Shown piece by piece: positions 1-8,745 of a stretch of DNA of 64,000 bases. Each line of letters begins with the position of its first letter. Within the stretch, counting starts at the first letter, position 1. Where the stretch lies: NCBI RefSeq assembly GCF_001425305.1, contig NZ_LMEE01000002.1:506191-570190 (forward strand). The letters run 5' to 3'. Under the pieces are notes generated by a model. The model had not been told where the DNA came from. It was given only the letters and a program-made list of their open reading frames with translations, and made no database searches. Both the position numbers and the translations under genes were made by a program. Source of the stretch: Phenylobacterium sp. Root1290. Lineage in GTDB: Bacteria > Pseudomonadota > Alphaproteobacteria > Caulobacterales > Caulobacteraceae.

Positions 1-883
1 TTTCGACCGTACGCAACTCCGCTAGGCAGGAGTAGCCGACACCGCCCTCGGCGACGGTTTTTCCTGGACCGCCGTCCGGGCCGCGATTCGAGACCGTGCC
101 CGAACCGATGATCGTCCCGGCGCCCAGGGCGCGTGTCTTGGCGGCGTGAGCGATCAGCGTCCCGAAGTCGAAGGTCATGTCGACACCGGCGTCGGCGGCG
201 CCCAGCGGCGCGCCGTTCAACTCCACCTCCAAGGCCCCGCTGAGCTTGCCGTCCTTCCAGGCCTCCCCGAGCGCGTCGGGCGTCACCGCCACCGGCGAGA
301 AGGCCGAGGCCGGCTTGGACTGGAAGAAGCCGAAGCTCTTGCCGATCTCACCGGGGATCAGGTTGCGCAGCGAGACGTCGTTGCACAGCATCACCAGTCG
401 GATGGCGGCCAGGCCCTGCTCGCGGCTGGCGCCCAGCGGCACGTCGCCGGTGACGACGGCGATCTCGCCCTCCATGTCGCAGCCCCAGGCCTCGTCGGCC
501 AACGGGATCACATCGCGCGGCCCGAGGAAGCCGTCGGAACCGCCCTGGTACATCAGCGGGTCGGTCCAGAAGCTGTCGGGCATGTCGGCGGCGCGGGCTT
601 TGCGCACCAGGGCCACGTGGTTCACGTAGGCCGAGCCGTCAGCCCACTGATAGGCCCGCGGCAATGGGCTGGCCGCCTCGTGTTCATGGAACCGCTCACG
701 CGGGACGGAGCCGTGCTCCAGGCTCTCGGCCAGGCCGCGCAGCAGCGGCTCGGTCCTTTCCCAGTCGTCGAGGGCGGCCTGCAGCGTGGGGGCTATGGCG
801 CTCGCATCGGCGCACCAGGCAAGGTCCTGCGAGACGACGACCAGACGGCCGTCACGTCCCCCCTTCAGAGAGGCGAGCTTCAT
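1..883 (-). CDS. fahA: Fumarylacetoacetate hydrolase family protein (3' end outside window)
   Basis: Likely performs the last step of tyrosine/homogentisate breakdown, splitting fumarylacetoacetate into fumarate and acetoacetate in the cytoplasm. About 294 codons are visible; the C-terminus lies beyond base 1. The metal-binding segment CDMEGEIAVVTGD, the downstream FQSKPASAFSPVAV stretch and a late GSGTVSNRG are typical of bacterial FAH proteins. The ATG is at 883 with GGGAGG just upstream, and it follows directly on the TGA of the small upstream gene, so the two are co-translated. Family assignment is firm. The exact substrate is inferred, because related FAH-fold enzymes act on other acylpyruvates. 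Confidence 0.9.
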   Translation of the reverse strand, partial: MKLASLKGGRDGRLVVVSQDLAWCADASAIAPTLQAALDDWERTEPLLRGLAESLEHGSVPRERFHEHEAASPLPRAYQWADGSAYVNHVALVRKARAADMPDSFWTDPLMYQGGSDGFLGPRDVIPLADEAWGCDMEGEIAVVTGDVPLGASREQGLAAIRLVMLCNDVSLRNLIPGEIGKSFGFFQSKPASAFSPVAVTPDALGEAWKDGKLSGALEVELNGAPLGAADAGVDMTFDFGTLIAHAAKTRALGAGTIIGSGTVSNRGPDGGPGKTVAEGGVGYSCLAELRTVE

Positions 884-1159
884 TCATTCCTCCCGGCCCA
901 CCGTACGTGTCACGCGCACGCCGTTTTCGTAGGCTTCGGGGGAGTAGACCACGACCTCGACGCAGATGTCTCCGCCCGGCTGGTCCACCCACAAATAATT
1001 GCGCTCGAAGCAGACCTCCCGGCCAGCGGGGGTGTAGCCCTCATAGGTGTCGCCCCAAGGCGTGCAGGCGGCCATGTCGCGCCGGCCCAACGAGCAGGCG
1101 CGTTCCATTTCCTCGTCGGCGGCTTCGGTCAGGTCGAGTTGCGGGTCGATATGGGCCAT
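884..1159 (-). CDS. Small uncharacterised protein (91 aa)
   Basis: I do not recognise this protein. It is acidic and soluble, with no signal peptide or membrane segment. It contains three cysteines and a Tyr/Val-rich C-terminal half (ICVEVVVYSPEAYENG) that looks like beta strands. Its stop codon abuts the start of the FAH-family gene, so both are probably made from one mRNA, which would link it to tyrosine/aromatic breakdown. That link is inference from position only. Codon use looks like that of its neighbours. Confidence 0.7.
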   Translation of the reverse strand: MAHIDPQLDLTEAADEEMERACSLGRRDMAACTPWGDTYEGYTPAGREVCFERNYLWVDQPGGDICVEVVVYSPEAYENGVRVTRTVGREE

Positions 1160-1168
1160 GGCCCTAAC

Positions 1169-2218
1169 TTAGGGCTCGTCCTTGTAGATGCCCACCGTCA
1201 GCGGACGGCCATCGACCGCCGCCGCGCGATACATGCCCGAGGTGTTGTAGCTCCAGGCGATCTGACCGTCGGGTGCCACCGCGATGATCCCGCCGTCGCC
1301 GCCCAGGGCGGTGAGCTTCTTCTGGACGACCTCGTCGGCCGCGGCCTGCAGGCTCAGGCCCTTCAGCTCGACCAGGGCGCAGATGTCGCGCGCCACGGTC
1401 AGACGGATGAAGTACTCGCCCGCGCCCGTCGCCGAGACCGCGCAGGAGGTGTTGGAGGCATAGGTGCCGGCGCCGATGATGGGCGAATCCCCGACCCGGC
1501 CCCAGCGCTTGCCGGTCGTGCCGCCGGTCGAGGTCCCGGCCGCGACATTGCCCTGGGCGTCCAGCGCCACCACGCCGACCGTGCCGTGCTTGCCCTCGTC
1601 GTGCGCCAGACCGTTGGCAGGATCGGGCTGATCCGAGCTCGCCGGCTTGGCCGGGATCGGCAGGTTGTTGGCCTTCAGGAAGTTCTCCAGACTCTTCCAG
1701 CGGCGCTCGGTGAAGAAGTAGCTGGGATCGACCTGCTCCAGCCCCTGGGCCTTGGAAAACGCGTCTGCGCCGTCGCCGATCAGCATCACATGCGGCGACT
1801 TCTCCATCACCGCGCGAGCCAGCGAGATCGGGTGACGCGTGCGCGTGACGCCGGCCACCGCGCCGGCGCCCATGGTCTTGCCGTCCATGATCGAGGCGTC
1901 GAGCTCGTTGCGGCCTTCGGCGGTGAACACCGCCCCGCGGCCGGAATTGAACAGCGGGTCGTCTTCCAGCAGGTGGATGGTCGCCTCGATGGCGTCCATG
2001 GCGCTGCCGCCGTCCTTCAGCACCTTGGCGCCGGCCTCGGTGACGCGGGTCATGGCGGCGCGATAGGCCTTTTCCTGCTCCGGCGTCAGCTGGCTGCGCT
2101 CGATCACGCCGGCGCCTCCATGCACGACGATCGCCCATTTGGGCGCAGGTTGCGGGGCGGCTTGAACTTGGCTGGTCATCAGAACTGCAATCGCGGCGGC
2201 AAGAGTTAGGACGCGCAT
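1169..2218 (-). CDS. Isoaspartyl peptidase/L-asparaginase, exported Ntn-hydrolase
   Basis: Plant-type asparaginase (family T2) that hydrolyses isoaspartyl dipeptides and/or asparagine after self-cleavage into two subunits. Residues 1-20 form a signal peptide ending VQA, so a periplasmic location is likely. The autocleavage site is HGTVG, with Thr213 as the predicted nucleophile, followed by the glycine-rich GTSTGGTTGKRWGRVGDSP substrate loop. The N-terminal VVHGGAG motif is also typical. The ATG at 2218 is chosen over upstream in-frame starts because AAGGAGGG precedes it and the signal peptide then begins at residue 1. The 349-aa length suits the family. It is divergent from the YqaA-like gene, with about 157 bp between them. 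Confidence 0.93.
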   Translation of the reverse strand: MRVLTLAAAIAVLMTSQVQAAPQPAPKWAIVVHGGAGVIERSQLTPEQEKAYRAAMTRVTEAGAKVLKDGGSAMDAIEATIHLLEDDPLFNSGRGAVFTAEGRNELDASIMDGKTMGAGAVAGVTRTRHPISLARAVMEKSPHVMLIGDGADAFSKAQGLEQVDPSYFFTERRWKSLENFLKANNLPIPAKPASSDQPDPANGLAHDEGKHGTVGVVALDAQGNVAAGTSTGGTTGKRWGRVGDSPIIGAGTYASNTSCAVSATGAGEYFIRLTVARDICALVELKGLSLQAAADEVVQKKLTALGGDGGIIAVAPDGQIAWSYNTSGMYRAAAVDGRPLTVGIYKDEP

Positions 2219-2375
2219 CGTCCCTCCTTGGCAGGTTTGGGCGAGCCCGGCGCATTTTGTGGAAACATGTCCCGGCGCGGGCCATGTCGGGGGGAGAGGA
2301 ATTGCCCGAGCGCGCGGACGGAGACAAGCGCCCTTTCGCCTGCTAGCAAGGTTGGGAACGTCGGGCCGGATCAGC

Positions 2376-2954
2376 ATGTTTCGCAAATTGTACGACTGGG
2401 TCATGGGTTTGGCCGGTTCTCGCCACGCCCCGACTGGCCTTGCCGTCGTTTCCTTCGCCGAGAGCTCCTTCTTCCCGATCCCGCCGGACGTGATGCTGGC
2501 GCCCATGGTGCTGGCCAGACCCGATCGGGCCTTCGTCTATGCCGGCATCTGCACGGCCGCCTCGGTCTTGGGCGGGCTGCTCGGCTATGCGATCGGATTT
2601 TATCTCGAACCCGTCGGCATGTGGCTGCTGAGCCTCATGGGCCATCCGGACGGCAAGGCGGCGTTCGAGAAGTGGTTCGCCGACTGGGGCCTCTGGGTGA
2701 TCCTGATCAAGGGCGCAACCCCGATCCCCTACAAGCTGGTGACCATCACCGCCGGCCTGGCCCAGTTCTCGCTGGTCACCTTCATCTGGGCCTCGGTCCT
2801 GACGCGCGGCCTGCGCTTTTTCGCGGTCGCCGCGATCCTGAAGTATTTCGGCCCGGCCATGCTGGCCGAGTTCGAGAAGCGCATCGCCCTCTACGGCACG
2901 CTCGGCCTGATCGCGCTGGTCGGCTTGATCGTCGTCCTGAAGGTGCTCATCTGA
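2376..2954 (+). CDS. YqaA/DedA-type inner-membrane protein
   Basis: Small VTT/DedA-superfamily membrane protein, 192 aa. The start MFRKLYDW and the early AESSFFPIPPDVMLAP segment are hallmarks of the YqaA group. Further hydrophobic stretches include a glycine-rich re-entrant-like loop around KGATPIPYKL and a C-terminal helix. DedA-family proteins have been linked to membrane lipid scrambling and envelope homeostasis; the role of this subgroup is not established. I start at 2376 because family members begin at this motif; an in-frame ATG at 2259 would add 39 atypical residues. It heads a tightly packed plus-strand chain with dsbB and coq7. Confidence 0.88.
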   Translation: MFRKLYDWVMGLAGSRHAPTGLAVVSFAESSFFPIPPDVMLAPMVLARPDRAFVYAGICTAASVLGGLLGYAIGFYLEPVGMWLLSLMGHPDGKAAFEKWFADWGLWVILIKGATPIPYKLVTITAGLAQFSLVTFIWASVLTRGLRFFAVAAILKYFGPAMLAEFEKRIALYGTLGLIALVGLIVVLKVLI

Positions 2955-2994
2955 TCGCTTGGGATGGCGCAGCTTTTGAGGTCTTATCCCGGCG

Positions 2995-3513
2995 ATGAGC
3001 GCGTTTCTTAGACCCTTCCTCGAGCGCTGGCGCCTGTGCGCGCTGATCGCCTCGCTGCTGATGCTGGCGATCGCGCACGGCTTCGAGACCTTCGGCGGCA
3101 TGGCCCCCTGCGCGCTCTGCCTGCGCGCGCGCGAGGTCTATTGGGTCGCCGCCGCGCTCGCCCTGGCCGGCATGCTGGTCGTGCGCATGCGCGCTGGCGC
3201 CCGCTGGCGCTGGGTGTTCGACGCGGGCCTGGCCGCGGTCTTCACCTTCGGAGTTGGGCTCGCGGTCTATCACTCGGGCGTCGAATGGAAGTGGTGGCCC
3301 GGCCCCACCGCCTGCTCCGGCGGCGCGGGCGCGGTCAGCGCCGGCCAGATCGCCGATCTGCTGCAGGGCGCCAAGATCGCGGCGCCGGCCTGCGACAAGG
3401 CCGCCTGGGTGTTCCTGGGGCTTTCGATGGCCGGCTGGAACGCCCTGGCGTCGCTGGGCCTCGCCGTGCTCAGCCTGCTGGCCGTCCGTCACGAAAGAAG
3501 GAAGGCGTCATGA
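2995..3513 (+). CDS. dsbB: DsbB-like disulfide bond formation protein
   Basis: Inner-membrane quinone-linked oxidase that would reoxidise a periplasmic DsbA partner. At 172 aa it has four predicted membrane helices. The first redox pair is CALC, preceded by GMAP, at the periplasmic end of helix 1-2. A second pair of separated cysteines, in TACSGG and PACDK, lies in the second periplasmic loop. This arrangement defines DsbB. Its stop overlaps the ATG of coq7 (ATGA), so they are co-translated; both proteins use ubiquinone. No DsbA is present in the window. Confidence 0.92.
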   Translation: MSAFLRPFLERWRLCALIASLLMLAIAHGFETFGGMAPCALCLRAREVYWVAAALALAGMLVVRMRAGARWRWVFDAGLAAVFTFGVGLAVYHSGVEWKWWPGPTACSGGAGAVSAGQIADLLQGAKIAAPACDKAAWVFLGLSMAGWNALASLGLAVLSLLAVRHERRKAS

Positions 3514-4073
3514 GCGACAAGCCGATCCCCCCGCGCCCCGGCATCGGCGCGACGAGCGACCGTCTCGCCGAGATCCTGCGCGTCGACCACGCCGGCGAAC
3601 TGGGCGCCGTGCACATCTATCGCGGCCAGCTCGCCGTGCTGCGCGCCGGCAAGGGCCGCGAGCGCATATCCGCTCAGCTCGCGGATATGGAGCAGGACGA
3701 GATCGACCACCTCTCGCGCTTCGACAAGCTGCTGAACGAACACAAGGTTCGCCCGACCGCCATGGCCCCGCTCTGGCGAGTGGCCGGCTTCGCGCTGGGC
3801 GCCGGCACCGCCCTGTTGGGCGAGAAGGCGGCCCACGCCTGCACCGAGGCGGTCGAGGACGTGATCGAGCAGCACTACGCCGCCCAGATCGCCGAGCTGG
3901 AGCACCGCGAGCCCGAGCTCGCCGCCGAGCTGACCAAGTTCCGCGACGAAGAGATCGCCCACCGCGACCATGCGCTGGAGGAAGGCGCCCGCGAGGCGCC
4001 CGGCTATCCGCTGCTGGCCGCGGTCATCCGCGCCGGCTGCCGCACCGCCATCAAGATCAGCGAAAAGCTATGA
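3510..4073 (+). CDS. coq7: Demethoxyubiquinone hydroxylase, Coq7 family
   Basis: Di-iron hydroxylase that adds the C6 hydroxyl to demethoxyubiquinone, the penultimate step of ubiquinone synthesis, at the inner membrane face. At 187 aa it shows the carboxylate-bridged di-iron ligands: the first Glu in DHAGELGAVHIYRGQ, an ExxH in MEQDEIDHL, a Glu in TEAVEDVIEQHY and a last ExxH in DEEIAHRDHA. This C6 hydroxylase replaces UbiF in many alphaproteobacteria. It overlaps dsbB upstream and a GNAT gene downstream by 4 bp each, so the chain is an operon. Confidence 0.95.
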   Translation: MSDKPIPPRPGIGATSDRLAEILRVDHAGELGAVHIYRGQLAVLRAGKGRERISAQLADMEQDEIDHLSRFDKLLNEHKVRPTAMAPLWRVAGFALGAGTALLGEKAAHACTEAVEDVIEQHYAAQIAELEHREPELAAELTKFRDEEIAHRDHALEEGAREAPGYPLLAAVIRAGCRTAIKISEKL

Positions 4074-4714
4074 CCGACGAGGAGATCCTGGCTCTTCGCA
4101 GGGGCGCCGAGACCCCGGTCGCCGCCAGCATGGCCGACATCGGCGCAGTGGCGCAGGATCTCTCGGCCGCGTTCGCCACCGACCCGGTCTTCAACTGGTT
4201 CCTGCGCGCCGACGCCCAGCACGACTCCGCGCGGCTGAAGCTGTTCCAGATGCTGCTGGCCATGGGCCTGGCCGACGGCGAGGTGTTCCGCCCCGCCGGC
4301 GGCGGCGCGGCCTCCATCTGGCTGCCGTCCGAGAGCCTTGGCCCGACGCCGTTCCTGCAGGAGCTGCGCGCCCTGCCCCGGATCATCGGCGCCACCGGCC
4401 TCTCGCGCCTGGCGCGGATGTCGGCCATGCGCAAAATGATGGACGCCCATCATCCGAAGACCCCGCCCCACGCCTATCTCTGGTTCCTGGGCGTGCGCCC
4501 GGACGCCCAGGGCCTGGGCGTCGGCTCGCGCATGCTGGCCCACGGCCTGGCCCGCGTCGACGCCAAGGGCCTGCCCGCCTACCTGGAGTCCTCCAGCCCC
4601 GCGAACGTGCCGCTCTACCGCCGTCACGGCTTCGAGGTGGTCGAGGTGCTGAAGGCCAAGCCCGACGCGCCGGAGATGTGGGCCATGTGGCGCGAGGCCC
4701 GCACCCCCGAGTGA
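4070..4714 (+). CDS. GNAT-family N-acetyltransferase
   Basis: A 214-aa acetyl-CoA-dependent acetyltransferase of unknown substrate. The acetyl-CoA-binding motif A is visible as LGVRPDAQGLGVGSRML, in the form R-x-x-G-x-G around residues 140-155. Motif B follows (AYLESSSPANVPLYRRHGFE), a layout common in GNATs that act on small molecules. The start ATG overlaps the coq7 stop, and the stop overlaps the GTG of the next gene, so it is translationally coupled on both sides. Nothing in the sequence shows the substrate. Confidence 0.88.
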   Translation: MTDEEILALRRGAETPVAASMADIGAVAQDLSAAFATDPVFNWFLRADAQHDSARLKLFQMLLAMGLADGEVFRPAGGGAASIWLPSESLGPTPFLQELRALPRIIGATGLSRLARMSAMRKMMDAHHPKTPPHAYLWFLGVRPDAQGLGVGSRMLAHGLARVDAKGLPAYLESSSPANVPLYRRHGFEVVEVLKAKPDAPEMWAMWREARTPE

Positions 4715-4989
4715 CCCTCGTCCTCGGCTATCTGGCGCTCGCCAATCTTGTTTCGTTCGCCGTCATGGGCTGGGACAAGGCGCGCGCCGAGCGTGGCGAG
4801 CGGCGAATCCCCGAGCGGACCCTGCTGACCTTCGCCGCCGCCGGCGGCGGGCCGGGCGCGATCATCGCCCAGCAGGTTTTCCGCCACAAGACCCGCAAGC
4901 AGCCCTTCGCCAGCGTCCTATACGCGATCCTCATAGCCCAGCTCGCCCTGGCCGTGCTGCTGCTGCGACAGGGCGGCCCGGTTTCGTAA
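4711..4989 (+). CDS. DUF1294-type small membrane protein (GTG start)
   Basis: A 92-aa membrane protein starting at GTG 4711, which overlaps the preceding TGA as GTGA. It has an N-terminal helix (LGYLALANLVSFAVMGWDK), the DUF1294 signature MGWDKARAERGERRIPE, a central GGGPGAIIAQQ turn and the basic stretch HKTRKQPF, then a C-terminal helix. DUF1294 proteins are short two-to-three-helix membrane proteins of unknown function. It closes the YqaA-dsbB-coq7-GNAT operon. The GTG is preferred because it restores coupling and begins the first membrane helix. Confidence 0.82.
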   Translation: MTLVLGYLALANLVSFAVMGWDKARAERGERRIPERTLLTFAAAGGGPGAIIAQQVFRHKTRKQPFASVLYAILIAQLALAVLLLRQGGPVS

Positions 4990-5068
4990 TCCGTTCACCG
5001 GCCTGTCACCGCACCGTCGTGCGGCCTCCCTACTGCTCCGCCCGTTTTCAGTTCTTGGGGGGGTGCAG

Positions 5069-7660
5069 ATGCCTTTCGTTCCGCGTGCTTACGGTTGCCT
5101 TGCTCTACTTCTCGCCGGCACGGCGATCTCGACGCCGGCCTTCGCCAATGACGAGGCGGCTGTCGAGGAAATCGTCGTCACCGGCCAGCGCGAGGCCCAG
5201 CGCGCCGCCATCGAGGTGAAGCGCGAGTCCTTCGTCGTCGCCGACGTCGTTTCGGCCGACGACATCGGCAAGCTGCCCGACCACAACACCGCCGCCGCCC
5301 TGCGCCGCATTCCCGGCATCTCGGTGATGGAAGACCAGGGCGAACCGCGCTTCCCGGTCATCCGCGGTCTGCGCTCGACCTACAACCGCACCACCATCGA
5401 CGGCGCCCTGGTCGCCTCGGTCGACGAGAGCGGCCGCACCGTGCCGATGGACATCGTTCCCTCGGTGATGGCCGGCCGGCTGGAAGTCATCAAGACGGTC
5501 ACGCCCGAGCATGACGGCAACGCCATCGGCGGCGTGATCAACGTCACCACCCGCAGCGCCTTCGACGTCGGCCGGCCGTTCTTCAATGGGATGGCGTCCT
5601 ACGGCATGTACGAGCGCAGCGGCGACGTGCGCAACGACAAGCCCTCCTACCGCTTGGCCTTCGCCACCGGCACGACCTTCGGCGACAGCGAGCAATGGGG
5701 CGTGGTGATCGGCGCCTCGCACGAGCAGCTCGACTACGACATCCCGCAGGTCGAGGCCCAGGACCCGTCGGTGCGCGAGTACACCGCCGCCGGCGCGCCG
5801 GTCGCCTCTGGCTCGCCGCTCGGCAACGGCATCCAGGTCCCGACCTTCCAGCGCCTGTTCTGGTATAACAACACCAAGCAGCGCAGCGGCGTGAACGCCA
5901 AGATCGAGTACCGCCCGACAGACACCTTCCGCTGGGAAGCCGCCGGCCTGTTCTCGCGCATGGAGGACGACGAGGAGCGGATCGAGTACCGGATCGAGCC
6001 TCTCGGCAACGTCGCCAACCAGACCCCGACCAGCGGCTACTTCGCCCGCGGCCGCGAGGTGATCCAGCTGAACCAGCCGATCACCAAGCGCGAGATCGGG
6101 CTGCTGCGCACGGGCTTTGAGTGGAACTTCGCCCCGCAGTGGACCGCCACCGGCGATCTCGTCTACTCGCAGGCCGGCCTCGAGGTGCCGAACCACTCGG
6201 TCGAGTTCCGCACCGTCGACGCCCAAGGCGCCAACTACGCCTTCAACTACGACACCACCAATCCGCTGTTCCCGGTCTTCACCTCGGTCAATGACGCGGC
6301 GGCCCGCAACCCGGCCAACTTCGTCCTCCAGCAGCACCGCGACGCGCTGACCAAGACCGACGAGACTACCGGCCAGGTGCGCTTCGACCTCGCCTTCGAC
6401 GACGGGAACGCCGACGGCAATCTCAAGGCCAAGTTCGGCGGCCTGCTGCGCACCACCGAGCGCGACTTCAATTCGACCCAGGTCAACTACCGCGCCGGAT
6501 CGGGCTTCGTGTACACCCTGGCCGAGGTCGACAAGCCCGGCCCCAGCGAGCTGATCGCCGGCCGCTACCTGCTCTCGCCGCGCATCGACGCCGGCGCGGC
6601 GATGGACTTCTTCAACGCCAACCGCAGCCGCTTCACCACCACCACGACCGCGCCGACCGGCGACTACAAGGTCCAGGAAGACATCTACGCCGCCTACGCC
6701 CAGGCCAGCTACAGCTGGGGCGACCTCACCGTCCTCGGCGGCCTGCGCTACGAGCAGACCGAGGTCGAGTCCGACGCCGTGCGCAGCACTGGCAGGGTGC
6801 TCACCCCGGTCAGCAACTCGGGCTCCTACGGCAACTGGATGCCCAGCCTGCACCTGGAGTGGAAGCCGCGCGAGGACGTCATCGTCCGCGCCGCCTGGAC
6901 CAACACCATCGGCCGTCCCGACTACGGTTCGCTGGCCGCGACCGAGGGCCTGAACTTCGACGGCAGCCAACCGACCCTGTCGCGCGGCAATCCCGGCCTG
7001 AAGGCCCGCGAGAGCCGCGGCTTCGACGTGTCGTTCGAGTACTATCCGGCCGACGGCATGATCTCGCTCGCGCTGTTCACCAAGGACATCGAGAACGAGA
7101 TCTTCACCCTGTCCTCGACCGAGACCCTGGACGTCGGCCGCGGCCCGGAAAGCGTGCTGGTCTCGACTCCGCGCAACGCCGAAAGCGCCAAGATCCGCGG
7201 CGTCGAGTTCGCGGTGCAGCAGGCCTTCACCTTCCTGCCCGCGCCGTTCGACGGCTTCGGCTTCAACGGCAACATCACCTGGCTGGACACCGAGTTCACG
7301 TTCCTGACCTCGACCGGCCCGCGGGTCACGGGCCTGTTCCAGCAACCGGAGATCACCACCAACGAGTCGATCTTCTACCAGCGCGGTCCGTTCGAGGCCC
7401 GGGTCTCGCACAACTACATCGGCGGCCAGCTGGAGACGATCAACGACGCCAACCCAAACTCCGACCAGTACTGGAAGGGCCGGCACGTGTTCGACGCCAG
7501 CCTGTCGTGGCGCTTCAACGATCACATGACCGTCTTCGTCGAGGGGCAGAACCTCTCGAACACCGGGCGCCAGGAAGTCACTGGCCCCGGCCGCCGCTAC
7601 CTGCAGGAGTGGGCGAACTACGGCCGCACCTACTGGGTCGGCGCGGCGGTGAACTTCTAG
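5069..7660 (+). CDS. TonB-dependent outer-membrane receptor
   Basis: An 863-aa receptor for energy-dependent uptake of an unidentified ligand across the outer membrane. The signal peptide is cut near residue 26 (AFA); the TonB box EEIVVTG is at residues 33-39. The plug domain holds IPGISVMEDQG and PVIRGL, followed by EVIKTVTPEHDGNAIGG, features of the large Xanthomonas/Caulobacter receptor group (TIGR01782-like). A beta-barrel follows and ends in the usual terminal Phe. ATG 5069 is chosen because seven G residues lie 5 bp upstream; a GTG at 5063 is in frame. The 79-bp gap before it holds a small hairpin (5009-5024). Eleven bases downstream starts a secreted protein that probably shares its substrate. 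Confidence 0.95.
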   Translation: MPFVPRAYGCLALLLAGTAISTPAFANDEAAVEEIVVTGQREAQRAAIEVKRESFVVADVVSADDIGKLPDHNTAAALRRIPGISVMEDQGEPRFPVIRGLRSTYNRTTIDGALVASVDESGRTVPMDIVPSVMAGRLEVIKTVTPEHDGNAIGGVINVTTRSAFDVGRPFFNGMASYGMYERSGDVRNDKPSYRLAFATGTTFGDSEQWGVVIGASHEQLDYDIPQVEAQDPSVREYTAAGAPVASGSPLGNGIQVPTFQRLFWYNNTKQRSGVNAKIEYRPTDTFRWEAAGLFSRMEDDEERIEYRIEPLGNVANQTPTSGYFARGREVIQLNQPITKREIGLLRTGFEWNFAPQWTATGDLVYSQAGLEVPNHSVEFRTVDAQGANYAFNYDTTNPLFPVFTSVNDAAARNPANFVLQQHRDALTKTDETTGQVRFDLAFDDGNADGNLKAKFGGLLRTTERDFNSTQVNYRAGSGFVYTLAEVDKPGPSELIAGRYLLSPRIDAGAAMDFFNANRSRFTTTTTAPTGDYKVQEDIYAAYAQASYSWGDLTVLGGLRYEQTEVESDAVRSTGRVLTPVSNSGSYGNWMPSLHLEWKPREDVIVRAAWTNTIGRPDYGSLAATEGLNFDGSQPTLSRGNPGLKARESRGFDVSFEYYPADGMISLALFTKDIENEIFTLSSTETLDVGRGPESVLVSTPRNAESAKIRGVEFAVQQAFTFLPAPFDGFGFNGNITWLDTEFTFLTSTGPRVTGLFQQPEITTNESIFYQRGPFEARVSHNYIGGQLETINDANPNSDQYWKGRHVFDASLSWRFNDHMTVFVEGQNLSNTGRQEVTGPGRRYLQEWANYGRTYWVGAAVNF

Positions 7661-7671
7661 GAGCCGGCGGA

Positions 7672-8487
7672 ATGATCCGTTCCCTGATCCTGGCCGGGGC
7701 GCTCGCCGCCTCGGCCCCCGCCATCGCCCAGGAAGGACCCGCGCCCTCGCGCAACGCCGACGTGCTGCGCCGCTACCCGGCGCCGGAGGCCCGGCAGGGC
7801 GTGGCGGTCGACGCCGCCCACGTCTACGCCGTCGCCAACTCCACCATCGCCAAGTACGACAAGAAGACCGGCGCCAAGGTCGCCGAGTGGAAGGGCGACC
7901 CCGTCCGCTATCCGCACATCAACTCCTGCGCCGTGATCGCCAGGGAGTTGGTCTGCGCCAGCTCGAACTTCCCGGCCGTGCCGCACTGGAGCGCGGTGGA
8001 GTTCTTCGACCCGGCGACCATGAAGCACCTGCGTACGGTCGCCCTCGGCCCTGGCCGCGGTTCGATCACCTGGGTCGACCGCAAGGACGGCGCCTGGTGG
8101 GCGGCGTTCGCCAATTATGACGGCAAGGGCGGCGAGGCGCCGCGCGACCACCGCCACTCGGTCCTGGTGCGCTTCGACGACGACTGGCGCCAAACCCAGA
8201 GCTGGAGCTTCCCGCAGTCGGTGCTCGACCGCTTCAAGCCGATGAGCTCGTCGGGCGGCGGCTGGGGGCCTGACGGCAAGCTCTACATCACCGGCCACGA
8301 CCATCCGGAACTGTACGTTCTGGCCCTGCCGACGCAAGGCGGCGCGGTGCTCGATCACCTCGACACCATCGGCGTGGCCACAGAAGGCCAGGCCATCGAC
8401 TGGGACGAAAGCGAACGTGGCGTCCTTTACGGCATCAGCCGCAAGGGCCGCGAGATGGTCGCCCAGCGGGTCCTGCCCGCGAAGTAG
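7672..8487 (+). CDS. Secreted protein partnered with the TonB receptor
   Basis: A 271-aa exported protein with a signal peptide ending AIA (about residue 20). The body has repeated short segments (YAVANSTIAKYDKKTG, VEFFDPATMKHLRTVALGPG, GGGWGPDGKLYITGHD) that resemble blades of a beta-propeller, like WD40/NHL or cycloisomerase-type folds. No catalytic motif is evident. It lies 11 bp after the TonB-dependent receptor, so it is probably co-transcribed and may bind or process the ligand in the periplasm. The function is inferred from position only; the fold suggestion is moderate. Confidence 0.8.
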   Translation: MIRSLILAGALAASAPAIAQEGPAPSRNADVLRRYPAPEARQGVAVDAAHVYAVANSTIAKYDKKTGAKVAEWKGDPVRYPHINSCAVIARELVCASSNFPAVPHWSAVEFFDPATMKHLRTVALGPGRGSITWVDRKDGAWWAAFANYDGKGGEAPRDHRHSVLVRFDDDWRQTQSWSFPQSVLDRFKPMSSSGGGWGPDGKLYITGHDHPELYVLALPTQGGAVLDHLDTIGVATEGQAIDWDESERGVLYGISRKGREMVAQRVLPAK

Positions 8488-8490
8488 ACT

Positions 8491-8691
8491 TCAGGGCTGC
8501 GCTGCCGGGACCTCGCCCGGCGGCGCGCCCGTCTTGGGATCGGCGCTCTCCTTGGGGCTGGTCATGAACACCACCACGAACACCGCGAACGCCAGGGCGA
8601 GGATCCACAGGATCGCCCGATGACCGTCCAGCCGCGAGCGCGGCCGCGTCTCGGTTTCGTTCTCTGCGCGCGTATGCCTGGCCTGGGCCAT
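8491..8691 (-). CDS. Small single-span membrane protein (66 aa)
   Basis: A short protein with a charged, Arg/Glu-rich N-terminus, one hydrophobic helix at about residues 27-44 (ILWILALAFAVFVVVFM) and a Pro/Ala-rich tail (SPKESADPKTGAPPGEVP). The charge pattern suggests the N-terminus stays in the cytoplasm. It converges with the secreted protein at 7672-8487, with three bases between stops. No function is known to me. The uniform helix and sensible topology argue for a real gene, but coding support is limited by its size. Confidence 0.6.
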   Translation of the reverse strand: MAQARHTRAENETETRPRSRLDGHRAILWILALAFAVFVVVFMTSPKESADPKTGAPPGEVPAAQP

Positions 8692-8745
8692 GGTCCTCGC
8701 GTCCTCCGCAGAGGCAACCGCCCGCCGCGCGGCGAAGTTCCCGCC

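Noticed and set aside
146-2209. Open frame of 687 codons antisense to fahA and the isoaspartyl peptidase
   Set aside because: No domain or ribosome-binding site; both minus-strand genes show active-site motifs.
2259-2954. Longer 231-codon start for the YqaA-like gene
   Set aside because: The added 39 residues are Arg/Gly-rich and absent from the family pattern, which begins at MFRKLYDW.
5105-7525. Open frame of about 800 codons antisense to the TonB receptor
   Set aside because: It is the usual artefact of GC-rich codon bias; the translation is rich in Gly/Ala/Arg/Val/Asp with no domain, and the opposite strand encodes a clear receptor.
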